A DNA stretch of 64,000 bases from Isotricha intestinalis. Lineage: Eukaryota > Ciliophora > Litostomatea > Vestibuliferida > Isotrichidae. The position numbers were made by a program, and so were the translations under genes. Below, piece by piece: positions 1-9,800 of this stretch (its first letter is position 1; the number at the start of each line of letters is the position of its first letter). Under the pieces are notes generated by a model, which saw only the letters and a list, made by a program, of their open reading frames with translations, did not search any database and was not told the DNA's origin. The stretch covers positions 1-64,000 of the forward strand of contig JAJJLU010003482.1 in assembly GCA_023807065.1 (NCBI GenBank), written 5' to 3'.

Positions 1-115
1 ATTTTCTTCATAATCATCTTCATCTATTTCAATTTTGCTTCTTCGATTTCACTTATTAATCCAGAAAATAGAAGTATAATTTTTCTTTAATTTTTATATT
101 CATATTCATCATTTT
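1..115 (-). pseudogene. Broken paralog of the coiled-coil gene at 25060 (partial, runs off the window)
   Basis: Read on the minus strand, this stretch aligns without gaps at DNA level over its first ~50 bases to the N-terminal region of the gene at 25060-26433. The shared protein pattern includes SEI followed by an acidic IEIDEDDYEEN block. Two lesions are visible relative to the intact gene. One is an in-frame TAA about 20 codons before the acidic block. The other is a missing base in an A run just before that block, which shifts the frame. No convincing start codon was found in the right frame. It is either a decayed duplicate or a real paralog with assembly errors in homopolymers; the rest lies outside the window. 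Function unknown. Confidence 0.5.
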
Positions 116-650
116 TTATTTTTATTTTTTCCTTTTTTATTGGTGTCCTATTAAAAAAAATTTTTTTCTCTCAAATTTAAAAGAAAATATATTTATTATT
201 TATCAAATAAAACAAATTAAAGAAATAAAATATGAGAAATATAAAAATTGTTTTATGAAAAATAAAATATTTTTGATTCAAAATATTATATTTATTTTCT
301 TTTATTTAAAAGTATTTTTTTCTTTTGAAAATTATTCTATAATAAATATTTAATTAAATTCGATTACTTTCTTTGATAAAAATATATTTTTTTTTTAATT
401 TTAATTTTTGGTAAAAAGAGTATATTTTATGTTTATTTATTGTTATTTTCAAATAGTTAAATGATTTAAGGAATAAATTAAATTCAAAATTAATATTTAA
501 TATTGAGATTTATTTTCTCATTAATCAAATCGTTTTTAAATTATAATTTACAAGCGATTTGATAATTTAAAATAATAAATTTTCTAATATAATAATAATC
601 ATTTATTCTAAATATATTTTTTTTAATATTATTAATAAATTAAATTTAAA
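116..650. other. Intergenic, A/T-rich, divergent
   Basis: This lies between the minus-strand relic at the window edge and the plus-strand gene at 651. It is long A and T runs with no sustained open frame. I see no RNA gene or repeat in it; it should contain the upstream region of the 651 gene. Confidence 0.5.
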
Positions 651-1607
651 ATGATGGAATTAACAAAAAATGAAAAGAAAAAAAGAATGAAAAATAATTC
701 TTTTATTGAATCAAATATTACTATAGATAAAATAAAAGTGGATAGATTATTTAAACGGGTAAAAGAATTAAAGCATAATATTCATATTAAAAAATTTAAA
801 GAAAAAAATGAAAATGAAAAACAAAATGAAATAAAACAACCAGAACTTCATTATATAAAAATAAATGAAATAATAAAAGATTATTTAAAAAACGAAAAAA
901 AATATTTATCTGAAGATAAAAAAATAAAAGAAGAATTTACAAAATTTAAAAGAATAAAAAAATATTCAACTGATTTATATACAATGAAAGGAAAAGTAAA
1001 TTCTTTTCATAATATTGAAAATACAATAGATGATTTAAAAATAAAATTAGATCAATTTAAAAAAAAAGTGAATAATTATAAAGATAATAATTCTAATAAA
1101 ACAATTAGATTAAAGAAAAACCTATCATCATCTTATTTAAAAGAAAATAAAATATATATTTCAACAACAAGGAATTCAAACCATTTATCTTTAAGTAATA
1201 TAAATGATACAAATTTTACAAATAATTTAAAACATAATCCAATTAAAAGAAATAATTCATTATTATTAAATAATTTACCAAAAAAAAAAATATTTTTGAA
1301 AAATAGATTATCAAAAAGATCTATTATTAATAAACCTTTTTATACTTCAAACATAAAGGATTTCTTAATTGAATTGCAAAGAATAAAATATGATATTTTA
1401 AAAAATAGAGCTATTCATAAAAAATATCATTTTATGAGTTATAATGATATTGATCAAATGATGGATAATATTTATGATATGAAGATTTATAAATTAAAGG
1501 AAAAATATTTAAGAACAAAATTTCCTTCTAAAAATTTAAAAAAAAGTTCTTCAATTAAAGAATTCCAAATTAAAATGAAAAAAGAATTTTCTTTGTTGAA
1601 ATCTTGA
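651..1607 (+). CDS. Hypothetical basic, Lys/Asn-rich coiled-coil protein
   Basis: A 318-residue protein not recognised as any family. It starts at the first of two adjacent ATG codons and ends at TGA, one of the few genes here to do so. Residues ~20-140 are Lys/Glu-rich heptad-like helix. The middle (~140-230) is Ser/Asn-rich low complexity, with a basic patch near 205-220. The last ~90 residues are again helical and basic, with several Tyr-Asp pairs. There is no signal peptide and no membrane segment. Such proteins are common in ciliates and are often cytoskeletal, but no role can be assigned. The long uninterrupted frame and lower A+T than the flanks support real coding. Confidence 0.75.
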   Translation: MMELTKNEKKKRMKNNSFIESNITIDKIKVDRLFKRVKELKHNIHIKKFKEKNENEKQNEIKQPELHYIKINEIIKDYLKNEKKYLSEDKKIKEEFTKFKRIKKYSTDLYTMKGKVNSFHNIENTIDDLKIKLDQFKKKVNNYKDNNSNKTIRLKKNLSSSYLKENKIYISTTRNSNHLSLSNINDTNFTNNLKHNPIKRNNSLLLNNLPKKKIFLKNRLSKRSIINKPFYTSNIKDFLIELQRIKYDILKNRAIHKKYHFMSYNDIDQMMDNIYDMKIYKLKEKYLRTKFPSKNLKKSSSIKEFQIKMKKEFSLLKS

Positions 1608-2293
1608 ATTTAAAAATATATTTTTATTTTATTATAAATAAAAAATTTTTCATTGATTGACTTTTTTTTAAATAATATGATTTGTGGTTCTCAAATACAA
1701 TATATCATTTTATATAAATTCTATTAATATTCAATAATTACTTATTGATTAGAAAGGAATATTTTTAAATTTTCTATTAATTATATATATAAAGTTTATT
1801 ATTATGTTCAAAAACATATAAATTAAAAATAAATACATAAAATAATTTTACTAGTTAATTTTTGAAAAATATTTTTTAAGATTTATTTTTCAATTAATCT
1901 ATATTATTATTTAATATTTTTAAATGGCAATTCACTTTTTTTTAATTGAAAAATTATGATTTATCATTATACTTAATTTATTTATTATTTAGTTATGTTT
2001 TAAAAAAAATTTGATGTAATGAAAAATATTATATTAATATTGATAAATGAAATGAAGATGATAATTTAGTAAATATTATTATTAATGTTAGAAGTGAAGA
2101 TAATATTAATTGTAAATCTATAACTCTTTTATTTCTTTTTTAGTTTTTTTTATGAAATAAATATAAGTATTATGATTTAAAAATATGATTTTTAATTATT
2201 TAAGAATTGTTATTCTCATTAGAATTAAAAAAATAAAATAATTCAATTATTTTAAATTAACTAAAATTTGTCTCAAAATTAAATATTTATAAA
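1608..2293. other. Intergenic between two plus-strand genes
   Basis: Mostly homopolymeric A/T. Around 2051-2150 there is an open plus-strand stretch of roughly 30 codons with some coding-like composition, but no start, no recognisable family and a TGA immediately before it. I do not call it a gene. Confidence 0.45.
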
Positions 2294-4594
2294 ATGAAAA
2301 TTTCCAAATCAAAGCTTTCCATAATTAATTTTGAAGGTCCATTAAAAAAAACAAATATTTCAAATGAAGAAACAGAAATAAAAGATAAAATGAAAATTTT
2401 AAATGATAAAATGAATGAAGAAAAAAAATCTTTATTACAAATTCCATTTAAAAAAGATTCAAATACATTTAATCTCCTTTTATATTCTCTAGGAAAAAAA
2501 AATAAAACAGAAAATGATATTTTATTTATTTCTCATTATTTAACTTCTTTCTCTAGTATTATACAATTAATAGATAAGAAAAAAACTTTAGTTGATTCTT
2601 CTAAAATTTTAAATGAAATATCAAATAATATTAAAACCGAAAGATATAATAAAAATGATTTAATTTTTAGATATGGTGATATAGGAGATAAATTTTATTT
2701 AATTTTACAAGGAAATGTTTCAATAATAATAAAAAAAGAAATAAAAGTTAAAATGACGGATTATGAATTTTATTGTTTTTTATTAAATTTAAAATCATAT
2801 TCAGAAAATCAATTAGTAGAAGAAAATTTAAAAGCAAATAAACTTAAAATAGATATAAATGAAATGAGAAAATATATAGAAGGACAATTAAATTATCAAA
2901 TTCCTTTTTCTGAAAAAATAATTAAATATCCTTCAATTAAATTTCCCTTTTTAGATTATTGTTCATGTGAAGATTATATAAATAGATTATCACCTGTAAT
3001 AAATAAAGAAGAAAATTCAGATAGAAAACAATTAAATTTATGTATTTATTATAATGTAATTAATTTAAAAGAAGAAGAAACTTTTGGTGATATTGCTTTA
3101 AGTGGTAATTTTAAAAGAACTGCAAGTATAATTTGCAATGAAGATTGTATTTTTGCTACTTTGACTAAAAAAATTTATGAAAATTGTATTAAAACTTCTT
3201 TAGAAAAAATTAGAGCAATTAATTTATATTTTTTAGTTAATTGTGATTTATTTAAAGGTGTTAAACCTGATAATTTTCTTAAAAAATATTTCAATTATTT
3301 CAAAATTATTCATTTAAATCAAGGTTCTTTTCTATTTAAACAAGGAGATAAAAGAGAAGAAATTTATATAATTAAAGAAGGATTAATTGAAATTAATGTA
3401 AAAAGTTCTTATAAAGAATTAATTAATTTAATTAATACTAAAGATTATATTATTGATGAAGCATTAGAAAAAAAAGAATTAAAAAGAAAGAATGTAACTT
3501 TAGGTAATTTATTAAATGAACAAAAAATTTTTAAAATAATTAAATTAGGTGAAAATGAAATTATTGGGTTAGATGATTATATTGATAATAATAATTCTTT
3601 TTATTGTAATGCTATTTGTAAAAGTAATTATATTGAAATTTTTTCAATTGATTATAAAGTCTTTTGTGATATTTGTGAAAAAGATTGGAAAGTAAATAAA
3701 AATTTAATTAAATATAATAAAAAAAGAGTGGGAAAAATTTTTGGTCAAATAAATTTAATAAGAAATAATTCTTTACATAAAGACTTATTAAATATTCAAA
3801 AAGATTCAAATGAAAAAATAAAAGAAATTGAAACTCAAAAAGAGTTAATGAAAATAAATAAAAATAATGTTTTATTGAATTCAGTTTATTCAAATCAAAA
3901 ATTCAGAAAAATATTTAAGTATGCGACAAGGAATAAAAGAAATAATTTTAGATATTTTATTTATACTAAAAGTAATTCAATTGGTGCAAATAATAATAAT
4001 CATTATAAGGAAATTTATAATAATAAATCAAATTATTTTTCATCAGAAGATAATTTAAGTACAAAAAATTTATCAACATATGAAAATACATTAAAATTAA
4101 TAAAGACTAAAATTCATAAAAGAAAAAAAATAAAAAGTTTAAATTCTTTATCTATTTCAGATAGTATATCATTAATTCAAAATAAAGAAATAAATCATTA
4201 TTTAAATAAAGAATTATCCTCAAGAAGAGTTTTAATTCCAATAAAACCTTTAGTTAATAATTATTCACAAAAAAAAATAAAAGAATTAAAATTGCAATTA
4301 TATTCTTCAACATTCATTCATAATTCTAGGAATAATATTAAAGAAAAAAATATTATTGATAAAATTTATCATAAGGCTTTATATAATGATGAATGTTTAA
4401 GTGATAATAATAGAAATTCCAATAGAAAAACTAATTCTATTGAACATGTTGATTTTTTAATTATGGATAAAGCTTTTGAAAGTAGTTTTCCAAAAAAGAA
4501 TACATTTACTTTTTTTAATCAACCAAAAAGAAAACCTTTGAATTATAAGAATCATAGTCCTTCTTTTAAAATTAATGAGAAAAATGATGATTAA
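2294..4594 (+). CDS. Double cyclic nucleotide-binding domain protein
   Basis: A 766-residue soluble protein with two cyclic-nucleotide-binding (CNB) folds and no kinase. CNB1 spans ~100-305. Its beta-roll start has the GDIGDKFYLILQGNVSI pattern, then a ~90-residue insertion, then a phosphate-binding cassette FGDIALSGNFKRTASI near 263-278. The usual Glu of FGE is Asp here, while the Arg is kept, so cAMP or cGMP binding is plausible but not certain. CNB2 (~310-455) has the QGDKREEIYIIKEGLIEI strand pattern but no clear cassette, so it is probably a structural pseudo-site. The C-terminal ~300 residues are basic, Asn/Ser-rich low complexity. The family is widespread in ciliates. It may be a regulatory or anchoring protein in the same signalling system as the PKG-like kinase at 13080. 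Ends at TAA. Confidence 0.82.
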   Translation: MKISKSKLSIINFEGPLKKTNISNEETEIKDKMKILNDKMNEEKKSLLQIPFKKDSNTFNLLLYSLGKKNKTENDILFISHYLTSFSSIIQLIDKKKTLVDSSKILNEISNNIKTERYNKNDLIFRYGDIGDKFYLILQGNVSIIIKKEIKVKMTDYEFYCFLLNLKSYSENQLVEENLKANKLKIDINEMRKYIEGQLNYQIPFSEKIIKYPSIKFPFLDYCSCEDYINRLSPVINKEENSDRKQLNLCIYYNVINLKEEETFGDIALSGNFKRTASIICNEDCIFATLTKKIYENCIKTSLEKIRAINLYFLVNCDLFKGVKPDNFLKKYFNYFKIIHLNQGSFLFKQGDKREEIYIIKEGLIEINVKSSYKELINLINTKDYIIDEALEKKELKRKNVTLGNLLNEQKIFKIIKLGENEIIGLDDYIDNNNSFYCNAICKSNYIEIFSIDYKVFCDICEKDWKVNKNLIKYNKKRVGKIFGQINLIRNNSLHKDLLNIQKDSNEKIKEIETQKELMKINKNNVLLNSVYSNQKFRKIFKYATRNKRNNFRYFIYTKSNSIGANNNNHYKEIYNNKSNYFSSEDNLSTKNLSTYENTLKLIKTKIHKRKKIKSLNSLSISDSISLIQNKEINHYLNKELSSRRVLIPIKPLVNNYSQKKIKELKLQLYSSTFIHNSRNNIKEKNIIDKIYHKALYNDECLSDNNRNSNRKTNSIEHVDFLIMDKAFESSFPKKNTFTFFNQPKRKPLNYKNHSPSFKINEKNDD

Positions 4595-5360
4595 ATTTAT
4601 TTTTATATTAATAGAAATAATATAATTATATTTATTTAATACCATAATTATTGTAAAATAATATAAGATAAAATAAATAAATTAATATAAGAATTTTTTT
4701 AGATATTTATTACTTCAGATTTACAAATAATTTTAGACTTTAATTTTCACATTTATTTAATCGAGTTTCTAAAATATAAAATCCATTTAATCTATTATCA
4801 TATCTTTCTTCTAAAGCCAAATTCTAATTTTATTTTACATAAATACAATAATTCTATCATATCCAAAATCTAAATAATTAAATATTTTTTATTTCTTCTG
4901 ATTAATTACAAAACTGTAATTATATTTGTTGATTTATTCTTTTTTGAATAATAATAAACTCTACATCAATATTTATTTCTTTAAGGAATTAAATTTAGGT
5001 ATTTTTTATGAATAAATGGCAAAATAATATAAATAATATTTAAAATTGGTTAAAAAGAAAATTATATTTCTTGTTTTTTAAAAAGTAATTATAATTTCTT
5101 ATATCTTAAATTATTTAAAATTCAATTTTAATAATAAAATAAAGTGAGTTTATTATTTATTAATTTCAATAAAACCTGTTTTACAATTAAAAATACTACA
5201 TAAGATTAAAAATAATTTGTTTTTATATTTATTAATTGGAGATTTATTGAAATAAATAAAATACCCTAAACTAAATATTTATATATTAAGAAATGTACAA
5301 AACTAAAATTTACAAAAAAAATGATAAATTTCTTTAAAACTTTGAAACCTTCATTCTCTT
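4595..5360. other. Convergent intergenic region with possible gene debris
   Basis: This separates two genes transcribed toward each other, so it holds two 3' ends. On the minus strand, ~4740-4990 gives coding-looking fragments in more than one frame. One is about 24 codons with the pattern LEERYDNRLNGFYILETR, free of stops, read from ~4815 down to ~4744. The fragments could be joined only by assuming stops are sense or by a 23-nt GTA...TAG intron. I cannot name a family, and AT-rich noise read this way is deceptive, so I leave it uncalled. Confidence 0.35.
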
Positions 5361-5927
5361 CTAATAATTATTTTTATCAATTTTTTGTTGAAGTTCTTCT
5401 AAAATAAAAACAAATTTTTTCATAGACGAAGTAAAATCATTATCAATATTTATTTTATTTTTATCTCCAAAAAAAGCAAAATCAATTAAATTAATATCAA
5501 TATTTTCATTATTTTTAATATCATCATAAACAATAAGTAAAGAAGAAAATTCCAAATTTAATTTAAATTTCTTTTCAACTTCATTAATAATTTTTAAAGT
5601 TTCAATAATAGTTTTTTTAATTAATTCCTGATTAAATTTAAAAAATTTTGAAATTTCAATTTTAAATTGATTTAAAGAATAATTTTTAGTATCATATCTA
5701 TTTTTAAAATTATTTCCTTTTTGAATTCCCATAATTCTACAACCAATTTCTTTTGAAGCTCCTTCATATTTTTTTATAATTTTTTTATCTTTAGAAATTT
5801 TTTCATAATAACCTAATTTAATATCTAAAATAGCAGGATTTTTCATATTATAAGTTTTATTTTGTAAAATTACAAATTTATATAATAAAAAATGATGTCT
5901 CCATTTAATAAAAGAAAATAAATCCAT
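5361..5927 (-). CDS. Inositol polyphosphate kinase (IP6K/IPMK family), catalytic C-terminal part
   Basis: The 188-residue intact frame carries the core of the inositol polyphosphate kinase family, which phosphorylates inositol phosphates using ATP. The family signature PxxxDxKxG is present as PAILDIKLG (~32-40). Next come an IG-CRIMGIQ segment like the G-[IV]R-x-x-G-M-Q of IP6 kinases, an SSLLIVYDD strand (~127-135) and the metal-binding IDFA motif near 149-152. The protein ends with the usual C-terminal helix, so the C-terminus looks complete. The ATG at 5927 is very likely not the original start: the N-lobe, with the family's GGH motif, lies upstream in 5928-6372 but is broken there. By motif spacing it is closer to IP6K than to IP3K. 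Its 3' end faces the CNB gene. Confidence 0.7.
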   Translation of the reverse strand: MDLFSFIKWRHHFLLYKFVILQNKTYNMKNPAILDIKLGYYEKISKDKKIIKKYEGASKEIGCRIMGIQKGNNFKNRYDTKNYSLNQFKIEISKFFKFNQELIKKTIIETLKIINEVEKKFKLNLEFSSLLIVYDDIKNNENIDINLIDFAFFGDKNKINIDNDFTSSMKKFVFILEELQQKIDKNNY

Positions 5928-6372
5928 TTTAATTTATTTTTAAAATTATAAAAATAATTCATTAATATTTCTTCTAATTTTTTAAATGATGGATTTAAAT
6001 TAAATTTAATATTATTATTTTCTTTTATGAAATTATTGAAAGAATCATTGAATTGAATGTCATTTTCAATATTTATATCATTTTAAATTTATTTTTTTAC
6101 ATTTGAAAAAAATTTTTGCATTGATTAACATAATTTTCAATAATAAGAAATTGAGATGTATTTTCATTAATTACTCCAATAAAATTTGGGCAACAATGAT
6201 TATTTAAATTTATTTTTGAAAGATATAAATTTATTTCGTTTTCATTCGAACTTTTTATTTAATATTTAGGAGAAATTTCTATGAATAAAGAATGTCCTCC
6301 TACTGAATTTAAATATAAAGAAAAAGAATTTATATCTAATATAATATTTTGTTTTTGATAATTTGAGTTCAT
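5928..6372 (-). pseudogene. Interrupted N-terminal half of the inositol polyphosphate kinase
   Basis: From an ATG at 6372 the minus strand encodes a recognisable family N-lobe. It has a VGGH motif, an NENEINLYL segment matching the E..FY element, and CPNFIGV matching the P-[KF]-[FY]-x-G element. It is broken by an in-frame TAA 38 codons in. Two frame changes follow; each would be restored by one extra base in a homopolymer (a T run near 6113 and an A run near 5930). Two more TAA codons lie between them. No GT...AG intron can remove these lesions. Either the gene is recently inactivated with an intact catalytic half, or the assembly has homopolymer errors and the TAA codons are read through. 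The sequence alone does not decide. Confidence 0.55.
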
Positions 6373-6802
6373 TTATGAAAAAATAATTATTTTATATTTA
6401 ATGTATTTTAATTATATTTCAGTTTTATTTTTTTTATTTTCTTTAAAAAAATTTTTATTGATAAAAAATATAAGTTATAGAAAAAAAATGGAAATTTCAC
6501 AACAAAAAAACGAACAAAAATTATAAAATTCTTTTAAAAAAGAAAAAAACAAAAAAAATAATTAAAACCCATTTCTTCCTTTTTCCAAAAAAAAATCATA
6601 ATATCATAATATAAAAATCCTTAAAACAAAAAAAAAAATCAAAAAAAGAAACTCAAACAATTAAAAAAAAAATAAAAAAAATTATTATAAAAACAATATA
6701 AAAAAAGACATTTGAAAAAAAAATCTATATTTTCAATATAAAAAAACATTTAAAAAAACAATTAAATAACCGAAAAAAAAACATAAAAAACACATAACAA
6801 AA
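6373..6802. promoter_or_regulatory. A-rich, G-poor leader upstream of the Ca2+-ATPase gene
   Basis: Divergent region between the inositol kinase and the Ca2+-ATPase. From ~6480 to 6802 the plus strand is long A runs broken by C and T, with very little G. This looks like a 5' leader or promoter, and a similar block precedes the P4-ATPase at 52538. No defined element can be named. Confidence 0.4.
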
Positions 6803-9800
6803 ATGTCTGAAGGAAATATTACCCCTTCAAAAAATGAAGAACAAAACCTTCTTCCCAACTCAGAAGAGAAACATCAAACATTTTCTGAACAAAAACCTCC
6901 AACAAAAGGTACTGAAGCAAAAACATCTTCAAACTTTTCAATAGACGTCTCAACACTTGAGGAATTAATGGGATTTTATAAAGAGAGAGGAAGTGATTAC
7001 TTAGATTTAAAATTTTTTGAAGAAAATGGAGGAACAAATTACCTTCTCAATGAATTAAAGACAGATTCACATATGGGTGTATCAGATATAAGTCACAGGG
7101 AGGAAGAGTTCGGTTCAAACAAAGTCTTTGTAGAACCAGTTCCTCCTTTCTGTTCTTATGTATTAGAAGCTCTAGAAGATATGATGCTAAGGATACTTAT
7201 AGTAGCTGCTGTGGTCTCCATTATCCTCGGATGTACTCTCAGTGATGATCCTAGTACTGATTGGATTGATGGTGTCTCCATCATTGTCGCTGTTATTGTC
7301 GTCACTCTTGTTAGTTCTATTACTAATTGGAAGAAAGAAACTAAATTTCATGAATTAAATGAAATCCAAGCTGAAGGAACAAAATATAAAGTTATTCGAA
7401 ATGGAGAACCTTTCGATTTTATAAGTGATGATTTATTAGTAGGAGATTTAATAATGGTTAATTATGGTGATATTATGCCAGCTGATTTATTCCTTATTGA
7501 AGGTAATGGTATTAAAATGGATGAAAGTGCCTTAACTGGAGAAAGTGATGCAATGAAAAAAGAATCATATGAAAAATGTGCTGAAATTAAAAATTCTGGA
7601 AAAGGAAGCGTTCCTAGTCCTCTTATTTTAAGTGGCACTAATTGTATTGAAGGTTCTGGGAAAGCTATTGTTTTAGCAGTTGGAGATCATAGTCAAAAAG
7701 GTATTATTAGAAGAACTGTTGATAATGCTCAAGAAAATAATAAAACTCCACTTGAAGAAAAATTAGATAAAATTGCTGAAATGATTGGTTGGTTTGGTTT
7801 AGTTGCTGGTATTGTTACTTTAATCGCTCTTTTCATTCGATTTGGAATTTCATTTTCAAAAGAAAAAAAAGAATATAAAAAAGATTCATCAATGGAAAGT
7901 TTAATCACTTCTTTCGTCCAATTAAATCCTTCTCAAGCTTCAAATGAAGAAATTTCAGCATATGTAAATAATGAATTAACAAATCCAAATTCAATGATAG
8001 CTAAAAAGATTTTAGATATTGTAATATTATGTGTTTCTATTATTGTCGTTGCTATTCCTGAAGGATTACCTCTTGCAGTTACTTTAAGTTTAGCTTTTTC
8101 AATTAAGAAAATGATGGATCTTAATAATTTAGTTAGAAAAATGCATGCTTGTGAAACTATGGGAGGTGCTAATTATATTTGCACTGATAAAACTGGAACA
8201 CTTACTAAAAATGAAATGAGTGTTTTTCAAGTTTTAACTGGAGCCAAGACAAAATGTGAATTAAAACAAAATTTAGAAGTAGCTGGAGTTGGAAATGTTG
8301 ATTCTAAAAAAAAAGGAAATACTGATGAAGTTGTTCAAATCAGAGAAGATCATACTACTTTATTTGAAAATGAAAAATATTGGGAAATCATTAAAGTTGC
8401 AATTGCACTTAATATAGAAGGTCAAATAAAAAAATTAGATAAACCAAATATAAATGGTGATATGGAAATATGTGAAACAAAAAATAAAACGGATAAAGCG
8501 TTTATAGATTTCTTATATAGATATAAATCTCCAATAAGTATAGAAAGAGAAAAATTTTTATCATCAGATGGAAATTTTAAGCAATTTCCTTTTGATTCAA
8601 AAAGAAAAAGAATGACGACTTTCGTGAAAAATCCATCCTTTCCAACAGGATATCGTCTCTTTTCAAAAGGAGGAGCTGAGAACGCAACTCGATATTGTAA
8701 ATCATATTTAGATCCCAAAACAGGAAATATAGAACCATTAAAAGATGAAAATTCAACATTTATAATAGATACAATAGAAGATTTTAATAAAGATAAATTA
8801 CGTTCATTATATATATGTTATCGTGATATAACAGAAGAAGAATATAATAATTGTGAAAATGAAGATCCAAATGGAAATTTAATTGATCAAAAGGATTTAG
8901 TCTTTGTTGCAGTATTTGGAATAAGAGATTCATTACGTGATGGAGTAAAAGAAGCAGTAAAAAAATGTCATGAAGCTCAAGTAAATGTAATAATGGTAAC
9001 AGGAGATAATATAGTAACAGCTACAGCAATAGCAAAAGATTGTAATATATTAGGTGAAGAAGTTGATTTGAAAAATTTAACTCCAAAAGATATTGAAGAA
9101 GAACCAGAACAAATGAATGATCCAAATAAAAAAGATGAACATATTAAATCTTTATTAGAAAATCAACCCAAGGCACTTACTGGAAATTCATTTTATAATG
9201 CAGTTGGTGGATTAATATGTTTTATATGTAAAAAAGAAACAAATGCATGTAAATGTCCAAAAACAGTAGCAGAAGCAAAGCAAATTGCAGAAAAAAACGG
9301 AACTAAACCTGATCCAGTAAAAAAAGATGTTATTCAAGACATGGATGCTTTTGTAAAACTCACTCAAAATTTATGTGTTATGGCTCGTAGTCAACCAATT
9401 CATAAATATGCACTTGTTCTTGGATTAAGATCACTTCATAATGTCGTTGCTGTTACTGGTGATGGAACCAATGATGCTCCTGCTTTAAGTAAAAGTGATG
9501 TGGGTTTCGCTATGTTTGCAGGAACAGATATTGCAAAAGAAGCAAGTGATATTGTTATTATTGATAATAATTTCTCTTCTATTGTTGTCGCTATTATTTA
9601 CGGAAGAAATATTTATGATAATATTAGGAAATTTCTACAATTTCAATTAACTGTTAATTTCTGTGCTTGTATACTTGTTTTTATTTGTGCTTGTATTGGA
9701 AATGAAACTCCATTAACTTCAATTCAAATGCTTTGGGTTAATTTAATTATGGATTCTTTAGGAAGTTTAGCTTTAGCAACTGAACCTCCTTATGATGAAC

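Noticed and set aside
2051..2150. Open plus-strand stretch of about 30 codons
   Set aside because: Preceded by TGA, no start, no family, short.
4720..5040. A minus-strand gene with a 23-nt intron in the CNB/kinase intergenic region
   Set aside because: Two frames compete, several stops remain outside the intron, and no family is recognisable. A/T-rich noise looks similar.
5928..6372. Euplotes-type +1 frameshifting at AAA-TAA
   Set aside because: The frame changes here need the opposite correction (a missing base restored), and TGA is a stop, not Cys, in this genome.
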